This document shows, piece after piece, positions 1 through 8,371 of a DNA stretch of 40,076 nucleotides. Below the pieces are notes generated by a model. That model was not told the DNA's origin, searched no databases, and saw nothing but the letters and a program-made list of their open reading frames with translations. Both the position numbers and the translations under genes were made by a program. This DNA is from Alistipes senegalensis (GTDB lineage: Bacteria > Bacillota > Clostridia > Oscillospirales > Ruminococcaceae). The DNA is taken from positions 1-40,076 of the forward strand of contig JAMPEF010000013.1 of assembly GCA_023665275.1 (NCBI GenBank). Reading direction: 5' to 3'. The first letter of the stretch is position 1; every line of letters begins with the position of its first letter.

Positions 1-43
1 ACGCCTTACCAAGGCGTTGCGCTACCGACTGTGCCACATCAGC
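1..43 (-). tRNA. tRNA-Thr(GGT), 5' part only
   Basis: Read on the minus strand from 43 leftwards, this gives an acceptor 5' strand GCTGATG, a D-arm (GCACAGTCGGTAGCGC) and an anticodon stem ACGCC/GGCGT around the loop TTGGTAA, whose central triplet GGT reads threonine codons. The 3' half (variable loop, T-arm, acceptor 3' strand) lies beyond the left edge. A consensus promoter lies just upstream at 58-86. Confidence 0.93.
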
Positions 44-57
44 AATCAACATATATT

Positions 58-86
58 ATTATACAATGCTTTTCCGGAAATGTCAA
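58..86 (-). promoter_or_regulatory. Promoter of tRNA-Thr
   Basis: On the minus strand TTGACA (81-86) is followed after exactly 17 bases by TATAAT (58-63), a perfect vegetative sigma factor consensus. The predicted start is near 51, about 8 bases before the mature tRNA 5' end. Confidence 0.85.
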
Positions 87-126
87 TAGTTTTTAAATAT
101 TTTTTTGTTTTAACTATTAAAAAGTC

Positions 127-155
127 TTGACATTCTTTTCCGTGTATGTTATCAT
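127..155 (+). promoter_or_regulatory. Promoter of the T-box / epimerase / tyrS unit
   Basis: TTGACA at 127-132 and TATCAT at 150-155 are separated by 17 bases, with a predicted start near 162. This is just before the first paired region of the T-box leader. It diverges from the tRNA-Thr promoter about 40 bases to the left. Confidence 0.8.
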
Positions 156-161
156 AATACC

Positions 162-402
162 ATAAACTGTGAACGGATAAAACCTGTTGGAATGCTTGTA
201 CAGAGAGGCTTCGGTTGGTGCGAGAAGTGGAAGTATAACAGGGAATTACATTCGGGAGTTTCCGCATTGAAACTAAGTAGGTGCGGACGTTCAGACACGT
301 TATAGTCTTTTGAGGTCAGAATATTTATATTCTGATAAACTGAGGTGGTACCACGAATTAATTCGTCCTCAGACGGTTTTAATGCCGTCTGAGGATTTTT
401 TA
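162..402 (+). promoter_or_regulatory. Tyrosine T-box leader
   Basis: This is a T-box riboswitch, which senses uncharged tRNA and lets transcription run past a terminator. The antiterminator element AGGTGGTACCACG lies at 343-355. Its variable base in TGGNACC is T (349), which can pair with the A discriminator base expected for tRNA-Tyr. In the stem I region (about 170-290) the segment before TTCGGGAG contains the triplet TAC at 247-249, a Tyr codon in the usual specifier position. The leader ends in the terminator hairpin at 367-400. Tyr specificity agrees with tyrS as second gene. The specifier is read by eye, not from a covariance model. Confidence 0.88.
367..400 (+). terminator. T-box regulatory terminator
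   Basis: CCTCAGACGG (367-376) pairs with CCGTCTGAGG (385-394) around a short loop and is followed by ATTTTTTATTT. It is the attenuator of the T-box and lies 20 to 30 bases before the epimerase ribosome binding site. Confidence 0.88.
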
Positions 403-421
403 TTTCAGGAGAGGAAAACTT

Positions 422-1321
422 ATGAAGATACTTGTAACAGGCGGGACTGTTTTTGTAAGCCGTTATACTGCGGAATATTTCGTGAAAAAGGGTCATGATG
501 TTTATGTACTCAACAGAAATACAAGACCACAGTCAGAAAATGTAACTCTTATAAACTGCGACAGACATAATCTCGGCGAAAAACTGAAAAATATTTATTT
601 TGATTCAGTTATTGATGTGACCGCATACAACGAAACCGATATAAAAGATATTTTAAATTCTATTGGAGATTTCGGCAATTATATAATGATTAGTTCAAGT
701 GCCGTATATCCTGAAACGAATCTACAGCCATTTACGGAAAATCAGGAATGTGGGTTTAATATTCACTGGGAAGATTACGGCATAAATAAAATAAATGCTG
801 AAAAATATCTCCTTGAAAAATTTCCCGATGCTTATATTATCCGTCCGCCTTATCTTTATGGCAAAATGAATAATCTTTACAGAGAAGCATTTGTATTTGA
901 ATGTGCTGAAAAAAATATACCTTTTTTTGTACCTGAAAACAAGAAAATGAAATTACAGTTTTTTGACATTGAGGATTTATGCATATTTATTGAAAAAATC
1001 ATTGAAATTAAACCACAAAATCATATTTTTAACGCTGGCAATCCCGAAATCATAACAGTAGAAGAATGGGTTAAACTCTGTTACGGAGTACTCGGCAAAG
1101 TTCCTGATATAAGATGTGTAAAGTCTGAAATTAATCAACGTATGTACTTCCCGTTCAGGAATTATGAATATATACTTGATGTTACAAAGCAGACGGAATT
1201 TATATCCGATGTCAAACCTCTTGAAACAGGCTTAAAACAGTCTTATGAATGGTACATAAATAATCGTAAACTGATAATCCGCAAGGATTATTTACAGTAT
1301 ATAAAAGATAATTTAATATAA
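422..1321 (+). CDS. NAD-dependent epimerase/dehydratase (extended SDR family)
   Basis: The 299-residue protein has an N-terminal Rossmann fold. It opens with a TGGT nucleotide-binding turn ([14 protein letters not shown]), although the third Gly of the usual TGGxGFxG pattern is Ser. A Ser-rich strand ISSSAVYP (about residues 91-98) is followed by a YxxxK pair in YGINK, as expected for the SDR catalytic Tyr and Lys. The family acts on nucleotide sugars or similar NAD(P)-linked substrates; the substrate cannot be told from sequence. The start ATG follows AGGAGAGGA. It is the first gene after the tyrosine T-box and ends 11 bases before tyrS, so it should be induced by tyrosine starvation together with tyrS. 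That pairing is unusual for a sugar epimerase. Confidence 0.82.
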   Translation: MKILVTGGTVFVSRYTAEYFVKKGHDVYVLNRNTRPQSENVTLINCDRHNLGEKLKNIYFDSVIDVTAYNETDIKDILNSIGDFGNYIMISSSAVYPETNLQPFTENQECGFNIHWEDYGINKINAEKYLLEKFPDAYIIRPPYLYGKMNNLYREAFVFECAEKNIPFFVPENKKMKLQFFDIEDLCIFIEKIIEIKPQNHIFNAGNPEIITVEEWVKLCYGVLGKVPDIRCVKSEINQRMYFPFRNYEYILDVTKQTEFISDVKPLETGLKQSYEWYINNRKLIIRKDYLQYIKDNLI

Positions 1322-1332
1322 AGGAGAAAAAT

Positions 1333-2547
1333 ATGACTACTTTTGAAGAACTCAGACGCCGTGGACTGCTTGCACAGCTCACCGACGAAAAGGAAATTGA
1401 AGAACTCATCAATAAGGGTGAAGCTACTTTTTATATTGGTTTTGACCCTACAGCCGATAGCCTGCACGTCGGACACTTCATGGCATTGTGCCTTATGAAA
1501 AGACTTCAAATGGCTGGTAACAAGCCGATTGTACTTCTTGGCGGAGGTACTGGCATGATTGGTGACCCCTCCGGAAAAACTGATATGCGAAAAATGCTTA
1601 CTCCGGAAACTATTCAGCATAATATTGAATGCTTTAAAAAGCAGATGAGCCGTTTTATCGACTTTTCGGACGGCAAGGCAATAGCCGTAAATAATGCCGA
1701 CTGGCTTATGAATCTCAATTATGTTGAGTTGCTCCGTGAAGTAGGTGCTTGTTTCAGCGTAAACCGTATGCTTACCGCTGAATGTTACAAGCAACGCATG
1801 GAGCGTGGACTTTCGTTCCTTGAATTTAACTACATGATTATGCAGAGTTACGATTTCTATAAACTTTTTCAGGAATACGGCTGTAATATGCAGTTCGGCG
1901 GTGACGACCAGTGGAGTAATATGCTCGGTGGTACTGAACTTATCAGGCGTAAGCTCGGCAAGGATGCCTATGCTATGACAATAACCCTTCTCCTCAACAG
2001 TGAGGGTAAGAAAATGGGCAAAACTGAAAAAGGTGCTGTATGGCTTGACCCTGAAAAAACATCACCTTATGAATTTTTCCAGTACTGGCGTAACGTCGCC
2101 GACGCTGATGTTATCAAGTGCCTTAAAATGCTTACATTCGTGCCGGTTGAGGAAATAGAGGAAATGGAAAAAACTCTTGAGGGAGCAGGTTTCAACAAGG
2201 CTAAGGAACTCCTTGCCTATGAACTTACAAAACTCGTACACGGTGAGGAAGAAGCTGAAAAAGCAAAATCCGCATCTAAGGCACTTTTCGGCGGAAGCGG
2301 TTCAGACGAAAATATGCCCATCGCTGAAATTTCAGCCGATGACCTCACAGACGGAAAAATAGGTCTTCTGAATCTTATTGTGAAAGCTGGTCTTGCACCG
2401 TCCGTATCGGAGGCAAGAAGACTTGTACAGCAGGGTGGAATTACTGTCAATGACGAAAAAATAACAGACCCTAAGTCACAGATAGCTCCCGACGGTGTTA
2501 TTATCCGCAAGGGAAAAAAGGCATTCAAGAAAATTTCCGTTATATAA
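1333..2547 (+). CDS. tyrS: Tyrosyl-tRNA synthetase
   Basis: TyrS charges tRNA-Tyr with tyrosine in the cytoplasm. The 404-residue protein has the usual bacterial length. It shows the class I HIGH motif as HVGH (45-48) after [12 protein letters not shown], and the KMSKS motif as KMGKT (227-231), the form typical of bacterial TyrRS. Tyrosine-site residues sit in the GGDDQWSNM region (about 189-197). A C-terminal S4 RNA-binding domain covers about 337-400. The ATG follows AAGGAGAAAA. It is co-transcribed with the upstream epimerase and controlled by the tyrosine T-box at 162-402. A rho-independent terminator follows directly. Confidence 0.97.
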   Translation: MTTFEELRRRGLLAQLTDEKEIEELINKGEATFYIGFDPTADSLHVGHFMALCLMKRLQMAGNKPIVLLGGGTGMIGDPSGKTDMRKMLTPETIQHNIECFKKQMSRFIDFSDGKAIAVNNADWLMNLNYVELLREVGACFSVNRMLTAECYKQRMERGLSFLEFNYMIMQSYDFYKLFQEYGCNMQFGGDDQWSNMLGGTELIRRKLGKDAYAMTITLLLNSEGKKMGKTEKGAVWLDPEKTSPYEFFQYWRNVADADVIKCLKMLTFVPVEEIEEMEKTLEGAGFNKAKELLAYELTKLVHGEEEAEKAKSASKALFGGSGSDENMPIAEISADDLTDGKIGLLNLIVKAGLAPSVSEARRLVQQGGITVNDEKITDPKSQIAPDGVIIRKGKKAFKKISVI

Positions 2548-2550
2548 ACA

Positions 2551-2578
2551 AAAGAGGCTTTTTACAGCCTCTTTTTTT
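2551..2578. terminator. Bidirectional terminator between tyrS and spoVM
   Basis: AAAGAGGCT (2551-2559) pairs with AGCCTCTTT (2566-2574), followed on the plus strand by a T-run. The opposite strand gives the same stem followed by TTTTGTTT. It can therefore end both tyrS from the left and the long spoVM-terminal operon from the right. Confidence 0.85.
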
Positions 2579-2579
2579 A

Positions 2580-2663
2580 TTATTCCTGTTCTTTTTTTAT
2601 CTTGAAAATCACCCTCAGAAAACCGGAAAGAAATTTCGGACTACGTATCACTACAATTTTCAC
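2580..2663 (-). CDS. spoVM: Stage V sporulation protein SpoVM
   Basis: This 27-residue ORF starts at a GTG preceded by a very strong AAAGGGGGG site 7 bases upstream. The product begins MKIVVIRSPKFLSGFLR. Against the Bacillus subtilis protein it keeps Lys2, Ile6, Pro9, Lys10, Phe11, Leu12, Gly14 and Arg17. SpoVM is an amphipathic helix that recognises the convex forespore membrane and anchors the SpoIVA coat base. Position supports the call: in Firmicutes spoVM commonly sits just after thiN at the end of the prkC-rsgA-thiN run, exactly as here. It implies that the host lineage has, or had, sporulation genes. Pro9, which shapes the helix, is kept. Confidence 0.93.
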   Translation of the reverse strand: MKIVVIRSPKFLSGFLRVIFKIKKEQE

Positions 2664-2721
2664 TATGTATCCCCCCTTTGCTGATATACTTTTATTATAT
2701 TCAGTAAATGGAGTTTTGTTC

Positions 2722-3333
2722 CTATTTTGCTGACCTCACAATAAGTGCAAGACCTTTTGCAATAGTTATAACTGCTGTATCGGTTATTTCGTTGCTAACA
2801 CCTATAGGAAAATTCTGTCTGAAAATATAATTTTCAACCTGATATTTAACGCCTGTCATTTTTTTCATGTGAAGTTCTTCCGTAAGTGCAAACACTGAAA
2901 AATACCAATTTTTATATTTTTCATATTTTTCAGTTCCGATACCTTGTACTGTAATTATATTACTTTCGTCATATATTAACATTTTACAGTTATTTTCATA
3001 GGCATATATAAGAGTCTGTATATTTGCAAATGTATGGTCAAAACGCCCGCCGGTTGCACCGTAAAGCCTTATAACGTCCGTACCTTTTTCAATGGCAAGT
3101 TTCAATGCAAGCATGGTGTCTGTATCGTCCTTTTCGGGAACACTCCGGAAAACCTCACGGCAGGATGGAATTTCACCGGTGTATGAATCAAAATCACCGG
3201 TTATAATATCCGGAGTTATACCCAGTTTTTCAGCGTGAATAATTCCCCTGTCAGCACATATAATCAAATCGGCTTTTGTATCAATAAAACTGTAATCCTG
3301 AATTTCACCGCCAGCAAATATTATAGCTGTCAT
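2722..3333 (-). CDS. thiN: Thiamine pyrophosphokinase
   Basis: ThiN transfers pyrophosphate from ATP to thiamine to make thiamine pyrophosphate. The 203-residue product opens MTAIIFAGGE and carries the family motifs ICADRGI, GDFDSY and the charged KDDTDTMLAL, then GATGGRFDHTFAN. Reading can be extended to a Met at 3378. The ATG at 3331-3333 is preferred because it overlaps the rsgA stop as ATGA, and AAGGAATGGG within the end of rsgA supplies a ribosome site. It lies between rsgA and spoVM; the rpe gene often found between rsgA and thiN in Firmicutes is absent. Confidence 0.92.
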   Translation of the reverse strand: MTAIIFAGGEIQDYSFIDTKADLIICADRGIIHAEKLGITPDIITGDFDSYTGEIPSCREVFRSVPEKDDTDTMLALKLAIEKGTDVIRLYGATGGRFDHTFANIQTLIYAYENNCKMLIYDESNIITVQGIGTEKYEKYKNWYFSVFALTEELHMKKMTGVKYQVENYIFRQNFPIGVSNEITDTAVITIAKGLALIVRSAK

Positions 3334-4202
3334 AATTCCCATTCCTTCAACTGTTTTGCTTCTTCGTACATAGTACAATAACTTTCATGACGGCTTACGG
3401 AAATTTTTCCGTCATTGAGTGCTTCAATTACCTGACAGCCTTTTTCACACGTATGCGAACAATCACGGAAACGGCAATCTGTATACTCCTTAAATTCACG
3501 GAAACAGTCTGCTAATTCCTCTTTGCGTATTATGTCATAACTGTTTGTATCGAAAGTTGAAAATCCTGCTGTATCGGCAATATAACCGCCGTCCGACAGC
3601 CTGTAAAGCTGTGCATGACGTGTAGTGTGTCTTCCCCTGCCCAGTTTTTTACTGATTTCAGCAGTCGGGATATTTAGTGACGGGTCAACGGCATTCAGAA
3701 GCGTTGATTTACCTGCTCCGGAATTTCCGGTCAGTGCGCTTATTTTTCCCCTGAAAAGTTCCTTTACGGCGTTGATGGTTTCAGGATTATTGTAATCAAC
3801 TTCAAGAACATCAATTCCGATATTCCGGTATATTTCTTTTATTTCTGTACTGTCGCCTAAATCCGTCTTTGTTATGACGACCACCGGAGTTATGCCCTTA
3901 TACTCTGCAATGGCAATGAACTTATCAAGTATAAGATAATTCGGCGACGGACTACACGTTGAAACAACAAATATAAGCTGGTCTAAATTTGCAAGAGGAG
4001 GTCTTATTATACAGTTTTTTCTGTTCAGGATTCCGGAAATAACACCGTTTGTTATTTCTACATTGTCACCCGTATACAGATTATCACCACGGTTGCGGAA
4101 AATTCCTCTTGCCTTACATTCATAAATACCGTCAGGGGTCTCCACAGTGTAGAGACCCCCTAAGCATTTTATTATGATTCCGCTTGTTAAAGCCTCACCC
4201 AT
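3330..4202 (-). CDS. rsgA: Ribosome small-subunit-dependent GTPase A
   Basis: RsgA is a circularly permuted GTPase that helps mature the 30S subunit. The 290-residue protein shows an N-terminal OB-like domain (about 1-70). The GTPase motifs follow in permuted order: TKTD (111-114), the P-loop GNSGAGKS (159-166), then DTAG (210-213). A C-terminal zinc module has Cys243, Cys248, His250 and Cys256. It starts 3 bases after the prkC stop without a clear ribosome site, which suggests coupling to prkC translation. It overlaps thiN by 4 bases. The prkC-rsgA order is a conserved Firmicutes pairing. Confidence 0.96.
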   Translation of the reverse strand: MGEALTSGIIIKCLGGLYTVETPDGIYECKARGIFRNRGDNLYTGDNVEITNGVISGILNRKNCIIRPPLANLDQLIFVVSTCSPSPNYLILDKFIAIAEYKGITPVVVITKTDLGDSTEIKEIYRNIGIDVLEVDYNNPETINAVKELFRGKISALTGNSGAGKSTLLNAVDPSLNIPTAEISKKLGRGRHTTRHAQLYRLSDGGYIADTAGFSTFDTNSYDIIRKEELADCFREFKEYTDCRFRDCSHTCEKGCQVIEALNDGKISVSRHESYCTMYEEAKQLKEWEL

Positions 4203-4205
4203 AAA

Positions 4206-6560
4206 TTAATAATAAGTGTAGTAGTTGCCGTATACGTCATAATAGCCGTATCCGTCACCTGCATCACGGTCAAATACACCCACTAATGACGGGTCAAAAG
4301 CAGTTGTAACCTGTATTGGTTCAATATACTCTGTTGTTGTAGTTGTTTCAGGTTCTACATAAGGAGGTTCTGTTTCAGGTTCATAATATTCTGTAGGAGC
4401 TTCTGTAGGAGCTTCAGTCGGTGCTTCTGTAGGAGCTTCTGTAGGTGTTTCGGTTGATGATGCACTATCAAGACCACCTACTGCTATGAATGCTGCATTG
4501 ATGTCTTCTGACTGTACCTTTACTTCACCTGTAGCGAAGTTGAAGAAGTAAGAACCAATCTGAGCCCTTACACCTGTATTCATGTTTGTGAGAACTACTA
4601 CTACAGATACGTTTTCACCTGAACCCTTTACGTTCTGGCTTACCTGATTCATTTCAGGAACAAGAAGTGTATTTGTGGTTTCTGTAGAAGTTGAACCATC
4701 TTCATTTGTAATTACAAAATCAATAACAAATCTGCCGTTAGCTTTTTCAGGGAAAGGAACTGTGAAAGGAATTTCACCATCAGGAGCTACACCATTGCTG
4801 ACATAAAGAATAATTTCTGTTCCCTCGTCAACCTTTGCGCCCTTGCTGATACTCTGTTCAACAACCTTTCCTTCCGGTTCATATGATGCTTTAAGTTCAG
4901 TTACCGGCTTAAGACCTGCATATTCAGCAAGTGTTACAGCGTCGTCTGCAATCTGTCCTACATAGTCGTCAACGCTTACCTGTCCTGCGTCAACACCCAT
5001 GCTTACATAAAGTACGATTGTTGCACCCTTGTGTACTTCTGTACCAGCTTCCGGCTCTGTATTGATTACATAGCCTTTCTGAATTTCAGTACTTGCGGAG
5101 TTCTTGATTTCGCATTTAAGACCACGTTGTGTGAGCTGGTCTCTTGCAAGTTCGGAGTTCATATTAGCAACATTAGGAACTTCTACAGTTTCCATGCCCT
5201 TACTGATTCTTACTTTAAGAACATCGCCACGCTTGAACTCTGTGCCAGGGTCTACACTCTGTTCAAAAATAAGTCCTTCGTCAAGTTCGTTGTAGTCTGA
5301 GCCTTCCATTTCAAACTGAATGTTATTTCCGTACTGGCTGACTGCTGCATTGTAATCCATACCATAGAAATCAGGCATTTTGAAATCATTTGTCTGACCG
5401 TCACCCTTGATAAGTCCGCTAAGGAGCGTTGCAACGAAAATTACAGCAACAATAATTACAACAACTACTATAGCTGTAAGCACCGGCACAACAAGTGAGG
5501 GACGTTCCGGCTCGTCTTCATCGGGGTCATCATAATCATCGTCATCGTATCCGTTTTCATAAGCCAGCTGTTTCTTACCACGTTTTACAGGAGGTTCAGC
5601 GACTTTTGTTTTCTTTCTACCTCTGCTGTTTTCAACCTCTTCAATTACTTCATCGTCGTCCGGAACGGCTGTAACATATTCTCCGTCTTCGTCTTCATCG
5701 TCTTCTTCCTGATAATAACCGAAAGTCATATTAGGATTAACCTTGAAAGTATCAAGGTCGCTCATCATTTCGGCTGTTGATTGATATCTGTCTTCTGGAT
5801 TCTTTTCCATAGCCCTGAGGACGATTTCTTCAAGACCGTCCGGAATATCCGGATTCAACGCCCTTGGACGTTCTGGTATATCCTGCATATGCATAACGGC
5901 AATTGCAACCGGATTATCATTATCAAACGGTTTGCTTCCGGTAAGCATTTCATACATCATTGCACCGACTGAATAAATATCACTTCTTGCGTCGGTAACG
6001 TCACCGCTTGCCTGCTCCGGACTGATATAATGTACGCTTCCTATAGCCTGGTCTGTAGCGGTCTTGCCCTCTTCACGTGCGAATTTAGCAATACCAAAAT
6101 CCATGACTTTTATTGTACCGTCCGTAAACATCATAATATTCTGTGGCTTTATATCACGGTGTACAATGCCCTTGTCGTGTGCGTGATGTAATGCCCTTAA
6201 AATCTGTATAACAAAGTGTACGGTATCTTTCCATGTAAGGACTTTTTCTTCCTCAATGTACTCTTTAAGGGTTATACCGTCGATATATTCCATAACGATA
6301 TACTGAATTTTTTCAGAAAATCCCACATCATAGATTTTAACGATATTCGGATGTGAAAGAACTGCAATAGCCTTAGATTCATTCCTGAACCTGCGGAGAA
6401 ATTCCTCGTTTTCCGCATATTCTTTTTTCAAAATCTTGATTGCAACGTCCTTATGGTCCATTACGTCAATTCCCTTATAGACTTCAGCCATACCGCCTAC
6501 ACCTATAAGCTCGGTGATTTCGTATCTCCCGTCAAGTTTTTTGCCAATGTACTTATCCAT
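4206..6560 (-). CDS. prkC: PASTA-domain Ser/Thr protein kinase
   Basis: This is a membrane kinase that senses muropeptides or lipid II and controls cell-wall growth or germination. The 784 residues comprise a Hanks-type kinase domain (about 12-272) with GVGGMAEVYKG, Lys42, HRD at 134-136, DFG at 154-156 and an activation loop with Thr167 and Thr169. Next come an acidic and basic juxtamembrane stretch (285-355) and one membrane span (about 357-384). Three PASTA repeats follow (391-456, 458-523, 527-592), then a further extracellular domain to about 695. The end is unusual: TEAP repeats (about 704-724), a Thr-rich stretch and a Tyr-rich tail. The ATG follows an AGGAGG site. It lies 21 bases after prpC, the cognate phosphatase. 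Confidence 0.97.
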   Translation of the reverse strand: MDKYIGKKLDGRYEITELIGVGGMAEVYKGIDVMDHKDVAIKILKKEYAENEEFLRRFRNESKAIAVLSHPNIVKIYDVGFSEKIQYIVMEYIDGITLKEYIEEEKVLTWKDTVHFVIQILRALHHAHDKGIVHRDIKPQNIMMFTDGTIKVMDFGIAKFAREEGKTATDQAIGSVHYISPEQASGDVTDARSDIYSVGAMMYEMLTGSKPFDNDNPVAIAVMHMQDIPERPRALNPDIPDGLEEIVLRAMEKNPEDRYQSTAEMMSDLDTFKVNPNMTFGYYQEEDDEDEDGEYVTAVPDDDEVIEEVENSRGRKKTKVAEPPVKRGKKQLAYENGYDDDDYDDPDEDEPERPSLVVPVLTAIVVVVIIVAVIFVATLLSGLIKGDGQTNDFKMPDFYGMDYNAAVSQYGNNIQFEMEGSDYNELDEGLIFEQSVDPGTEFKRGDVLKVRISKGMETVEVPNVANMNSELARDQLTQRGLKCEIKNSASTEIQKGYVINTEPEAGTEVHKGATIVLYVSMGVDAGQVSVDDYVGQIADDAVTLAEYAGLKPVTELKASYEPEGKVVEQSISKGAKVDEGTEIILYVSNGVAPDGEIPFTVPFPEKANGRFVIDFVITNEDGSTSTETTNTLLVPEMNQVSQNVKGSGENVSVVVVLTNMNTGVRAQIGSYFFNFATGEVKVQSEDINAAFIAVGGLDSASSTETPTEAPTEAPTEAPTEAPTEYYEPETEPPYVEPETTTTTEYIEPIQVTTAFDPSLVGVFDRDAGDGYGYYDVYGNYYTYY
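4376..4450 (-). repeat. Short tandem repeat encoding TEAP in PrkC
   Basis: A 12-base unit close to GCTCCTACAGAA is repeated in tandem with small variations (for example GCACCGACTGAA). It encodes Thr-Glu-Ala-Pro copies between the last extracellular domain and the Tyr-rich tail of PrkC. Such repeats can vary in number by slippage and likely form an extended stalk or wall-spanning linker. Confidence 0.8.
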
Positions 6561-6581
6561 TTCCTCTTTTTTCCTCCTGTT

Positions 6582-7310
6582 TTACTCATAAATTACCGCA
6601 ACAGTCACGTTGTCACGACCACCTTTTTTAAGTGCAAGGGCTATAAGATTTTCTGTGATATTATCATAATCAGAATCCATGATAACATCATATATTTCAC
6701 TGTCGGTGCAGTAGCCCGAAAGCCCGTCAGAACACAGCAGCAAACTGATTGAATCTTCATAATCAAGTATGAAAGTATCCGCTTGTACTGTCTGTTCAAC
6801 ACCGACCGCCCTTACAAGCATATGTTTCTGAGGGTGAGTTTCCAATTCATCTTCAGTAATTCTGCCCTGTTCGTACAGCAGTGACGCAACGTTATGGTCT
6901 GTAGTTATCCGGAAAACGCCTTCGCCTTCCACTATAAGATATGCCCTGCTGTCGCCGACGTTTGCGATAAATGCTGATTTATCAGTGACAAATGCCGCTA
7001 CGCAGGTTGTACCCATGCCGAAATTATTGTAATTGAGTTTTGCTCTGGTATAAATTACGGAATTTGCAGCCGAAACCGACGATATAAGAAGTTTACGGAT
7101 TTCATCATCATTAAGGCTTTCACTATAGCCGTCAGAAAAACGCTGAAAAAATTCCTCTATAGCTATAGTGCTTGCCTCTTTGCCGGAATTTTCGCCACCC
7201 ATGCCGTCGCAAACAACAGCAAGAACGTTATTCCCGAAATATTCACACCGCACTGCGTCCTGATTTTCGTCTCGTTTCAGACCAATATCCGTACCGGATT
7301 TGAACCTCAA
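6582..7310 (-). CDS. prpC: PP2C-type Ser/Thr phosphatase
   Basis: PrpC (Stp) removes phosphates placed by PrkC. The 242-residue protein has the PPM metal-site motifs in order: DIGLKRDENQD at the N-terminus, CDGMGG, GDSRAYL, SDGLSG and GRDNVTVAVI near the end. This is the compact bacterial PP2C length. The start is TTG (7308-7310), sharing bases with the rlmN stop as TTGA. A GGGGGTG site inside the end of rlmN serves it. It is immediately upstream of prkC, the standard order. Confidence 0.95.
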   Translation of the reverse strand: MRFKSGTDIGLKRDENQDAVRCEYFGNNVLAVVCDGMGGENSGKEASTIAIEEFFQRFSDGYSESLNDDEIRKLLISSVSAANSVIYTRAKLNYNNFGMGTTCVAAFVTDKSAFIANVGDSRAYLIVEGEGVFRITTDHNVASLLYEQGRITEDELETHPQKHMLVRAVGVEQTVQADTFILDYEDSISLLLCSDGLSGYCTDSEIYDVIMDSDYDNITENLIALALKKGGRDNVTVAVIYE

Positions 7311-8371
7311 AAATCCGCACCCCCATTCTTATTCTGTTCAGCGGCATCACGCCTGAGCTGACCGCAAGCCGCCTCAATATCGCTACCGAGAGTACGCCTC
7401 ACGGTAGCATTTATTCCCCTCCTGCCAAGCCGTTCCGCAAATGCAGTAACGCCGGCTTTAGCAGTCCGGTAATTCCTCTCCCTGACTTTGTTCACGGGAA
7501 TAAGATTGACATGACAGTTAATACCTCTCAGTAAGTCTGCCAGTCTGTCCGCATCACCGTCAGAAGAATTGACATTTTCAATGACAGCATATTCAAAAGT
7601 TATACGCCGTCCGGTAGTTTTTATATAGTACCGGCAAGCCTTAAGGAGCTTTTCAATACTATATTTTCTGTTGACGGGCATTATTTCCGAACGCCCTTTA
7701 TTGTCCGCACAGTGCAGTGAAACCGAAAGTGTAAGACCGGTTTTCAGTTCAGCGAGTTCATAGATACGTGGAACGATTCCGCATGTTGACAGCGAAATAT
7801 GCCGGAGACTGAAATTATTTCCGTTCTTGTCGGAAATCAATGACAGAAATTTCAACACATTTTCGTAATTGTCAAGTGGTTCACCTATACCCATAAGTAC
7901 CACACCGGAAACTTTCACACCGGAATTTTTTTCAGTTTCATAAATCTGTAAGAGTATTTCAGAAGGTAAAAGATTCCGGACAAATCCAGCAATAGCCGAC
8001 GCACAGAATTTACAACCCATTTTACAGCCCACCTGCGTGGAGACACAGATGCTGTAACCATAGTTGTATTTCATAAGGACAGTTTCAACATAATTACCGT
8101 CCGGAAGTCTATATAGATATTTTACAGTATTATCTATAGAAGATTCAAGTCTTTTTTGTATAAATAGTCTATTTATACAAAAATTTCCATTTAGATATTC
8201 TCTTAATTGTGCAGAAATATCAGTCATTTTGTCAAAATCAAAAACCCTTTTTACATGAATCCATTGAAAAATCTGTTTTGCACGGAATTTTTTTTCACCG
8301 TGTTCAGTTAAAATGCTTTCAAGTTCGGAAAGACTTAAACTAAGAATATCAATTTTCCCCAAATCTTTCAC
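7307..8371 (-). CDS. rlmN: Dual-specificity 23S rRNA/tRNA adenine-C2 methyltransferase
   Basis: This radical SAM enzyme methylates C2 of A2503 in 23S rRNA and of A37 in some tRNAs. The 354-residue protein carries the iron-sulfur motif CKMGCKFC (Cys116, Cys120, Cys123), a GIGEPLDN SAM-site segment and the C-terminal catalytic Cys336 in AACGQL. It starts at GTG, overlapping the rsmB stop as GTGA, and ends in a 4-base overlap with prpC. Both overlaps point to coupled translation in one operon. Confidence 0.96.
   Translation of the reverse strand: MKDLGKIDILSLSLSELESILTEHGEKKFRAKQIFQWIHVKRVFDFDKMTDISAQLREYLNGNFCINRLFIQKRLESSIDNTVKYLYRLPDGNYVETVLMKYNYGYSICVSTQVGCKMGCKFCASAIAGFVRNLLPSEILLQIYETEKNSGVKVSGVVLMGIGEPLDNYENVLKFLSLISDKNGNNFSLRHISLSTCGIVPRIYELAELKTGLTLSVSLHCADNKGRSEIMPVNRKYSIEKLLKACRYYIKTTGRRITFEYAVIENVNSSDGDADRLADLLRGINCHVNLIPVNKVRERNYRTAKAGVTAFAERLGRRGINATVRRTLGSDIEAACGQLRRDAAEQNKNGGADF

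Noticed and set aside
46..498. Several short ORFs over the T-box leader on both strands
   Set aside because: They overlap the tRNA promoter, T-box and epimerase start and show no family motif or ribosome site.
1288..1794. A 168-codon ORF antisense to tyrS
   Set aside because: It is fully covered by the well supported tyrS frame and has no recognisable motif or ribosome site.
3334..3378. Longer N-terminus for thiN
   Set aside because: The extension lies inside rsgA, lacks a ribosome site, and the ATGA overlap start fits the family N-terminus.
4376..4450. CRISPR-like or mobile repeat
   Set aside because: The short tandem unit is in frame and encodes TEAP repeats of PrkC; there are no spacers.
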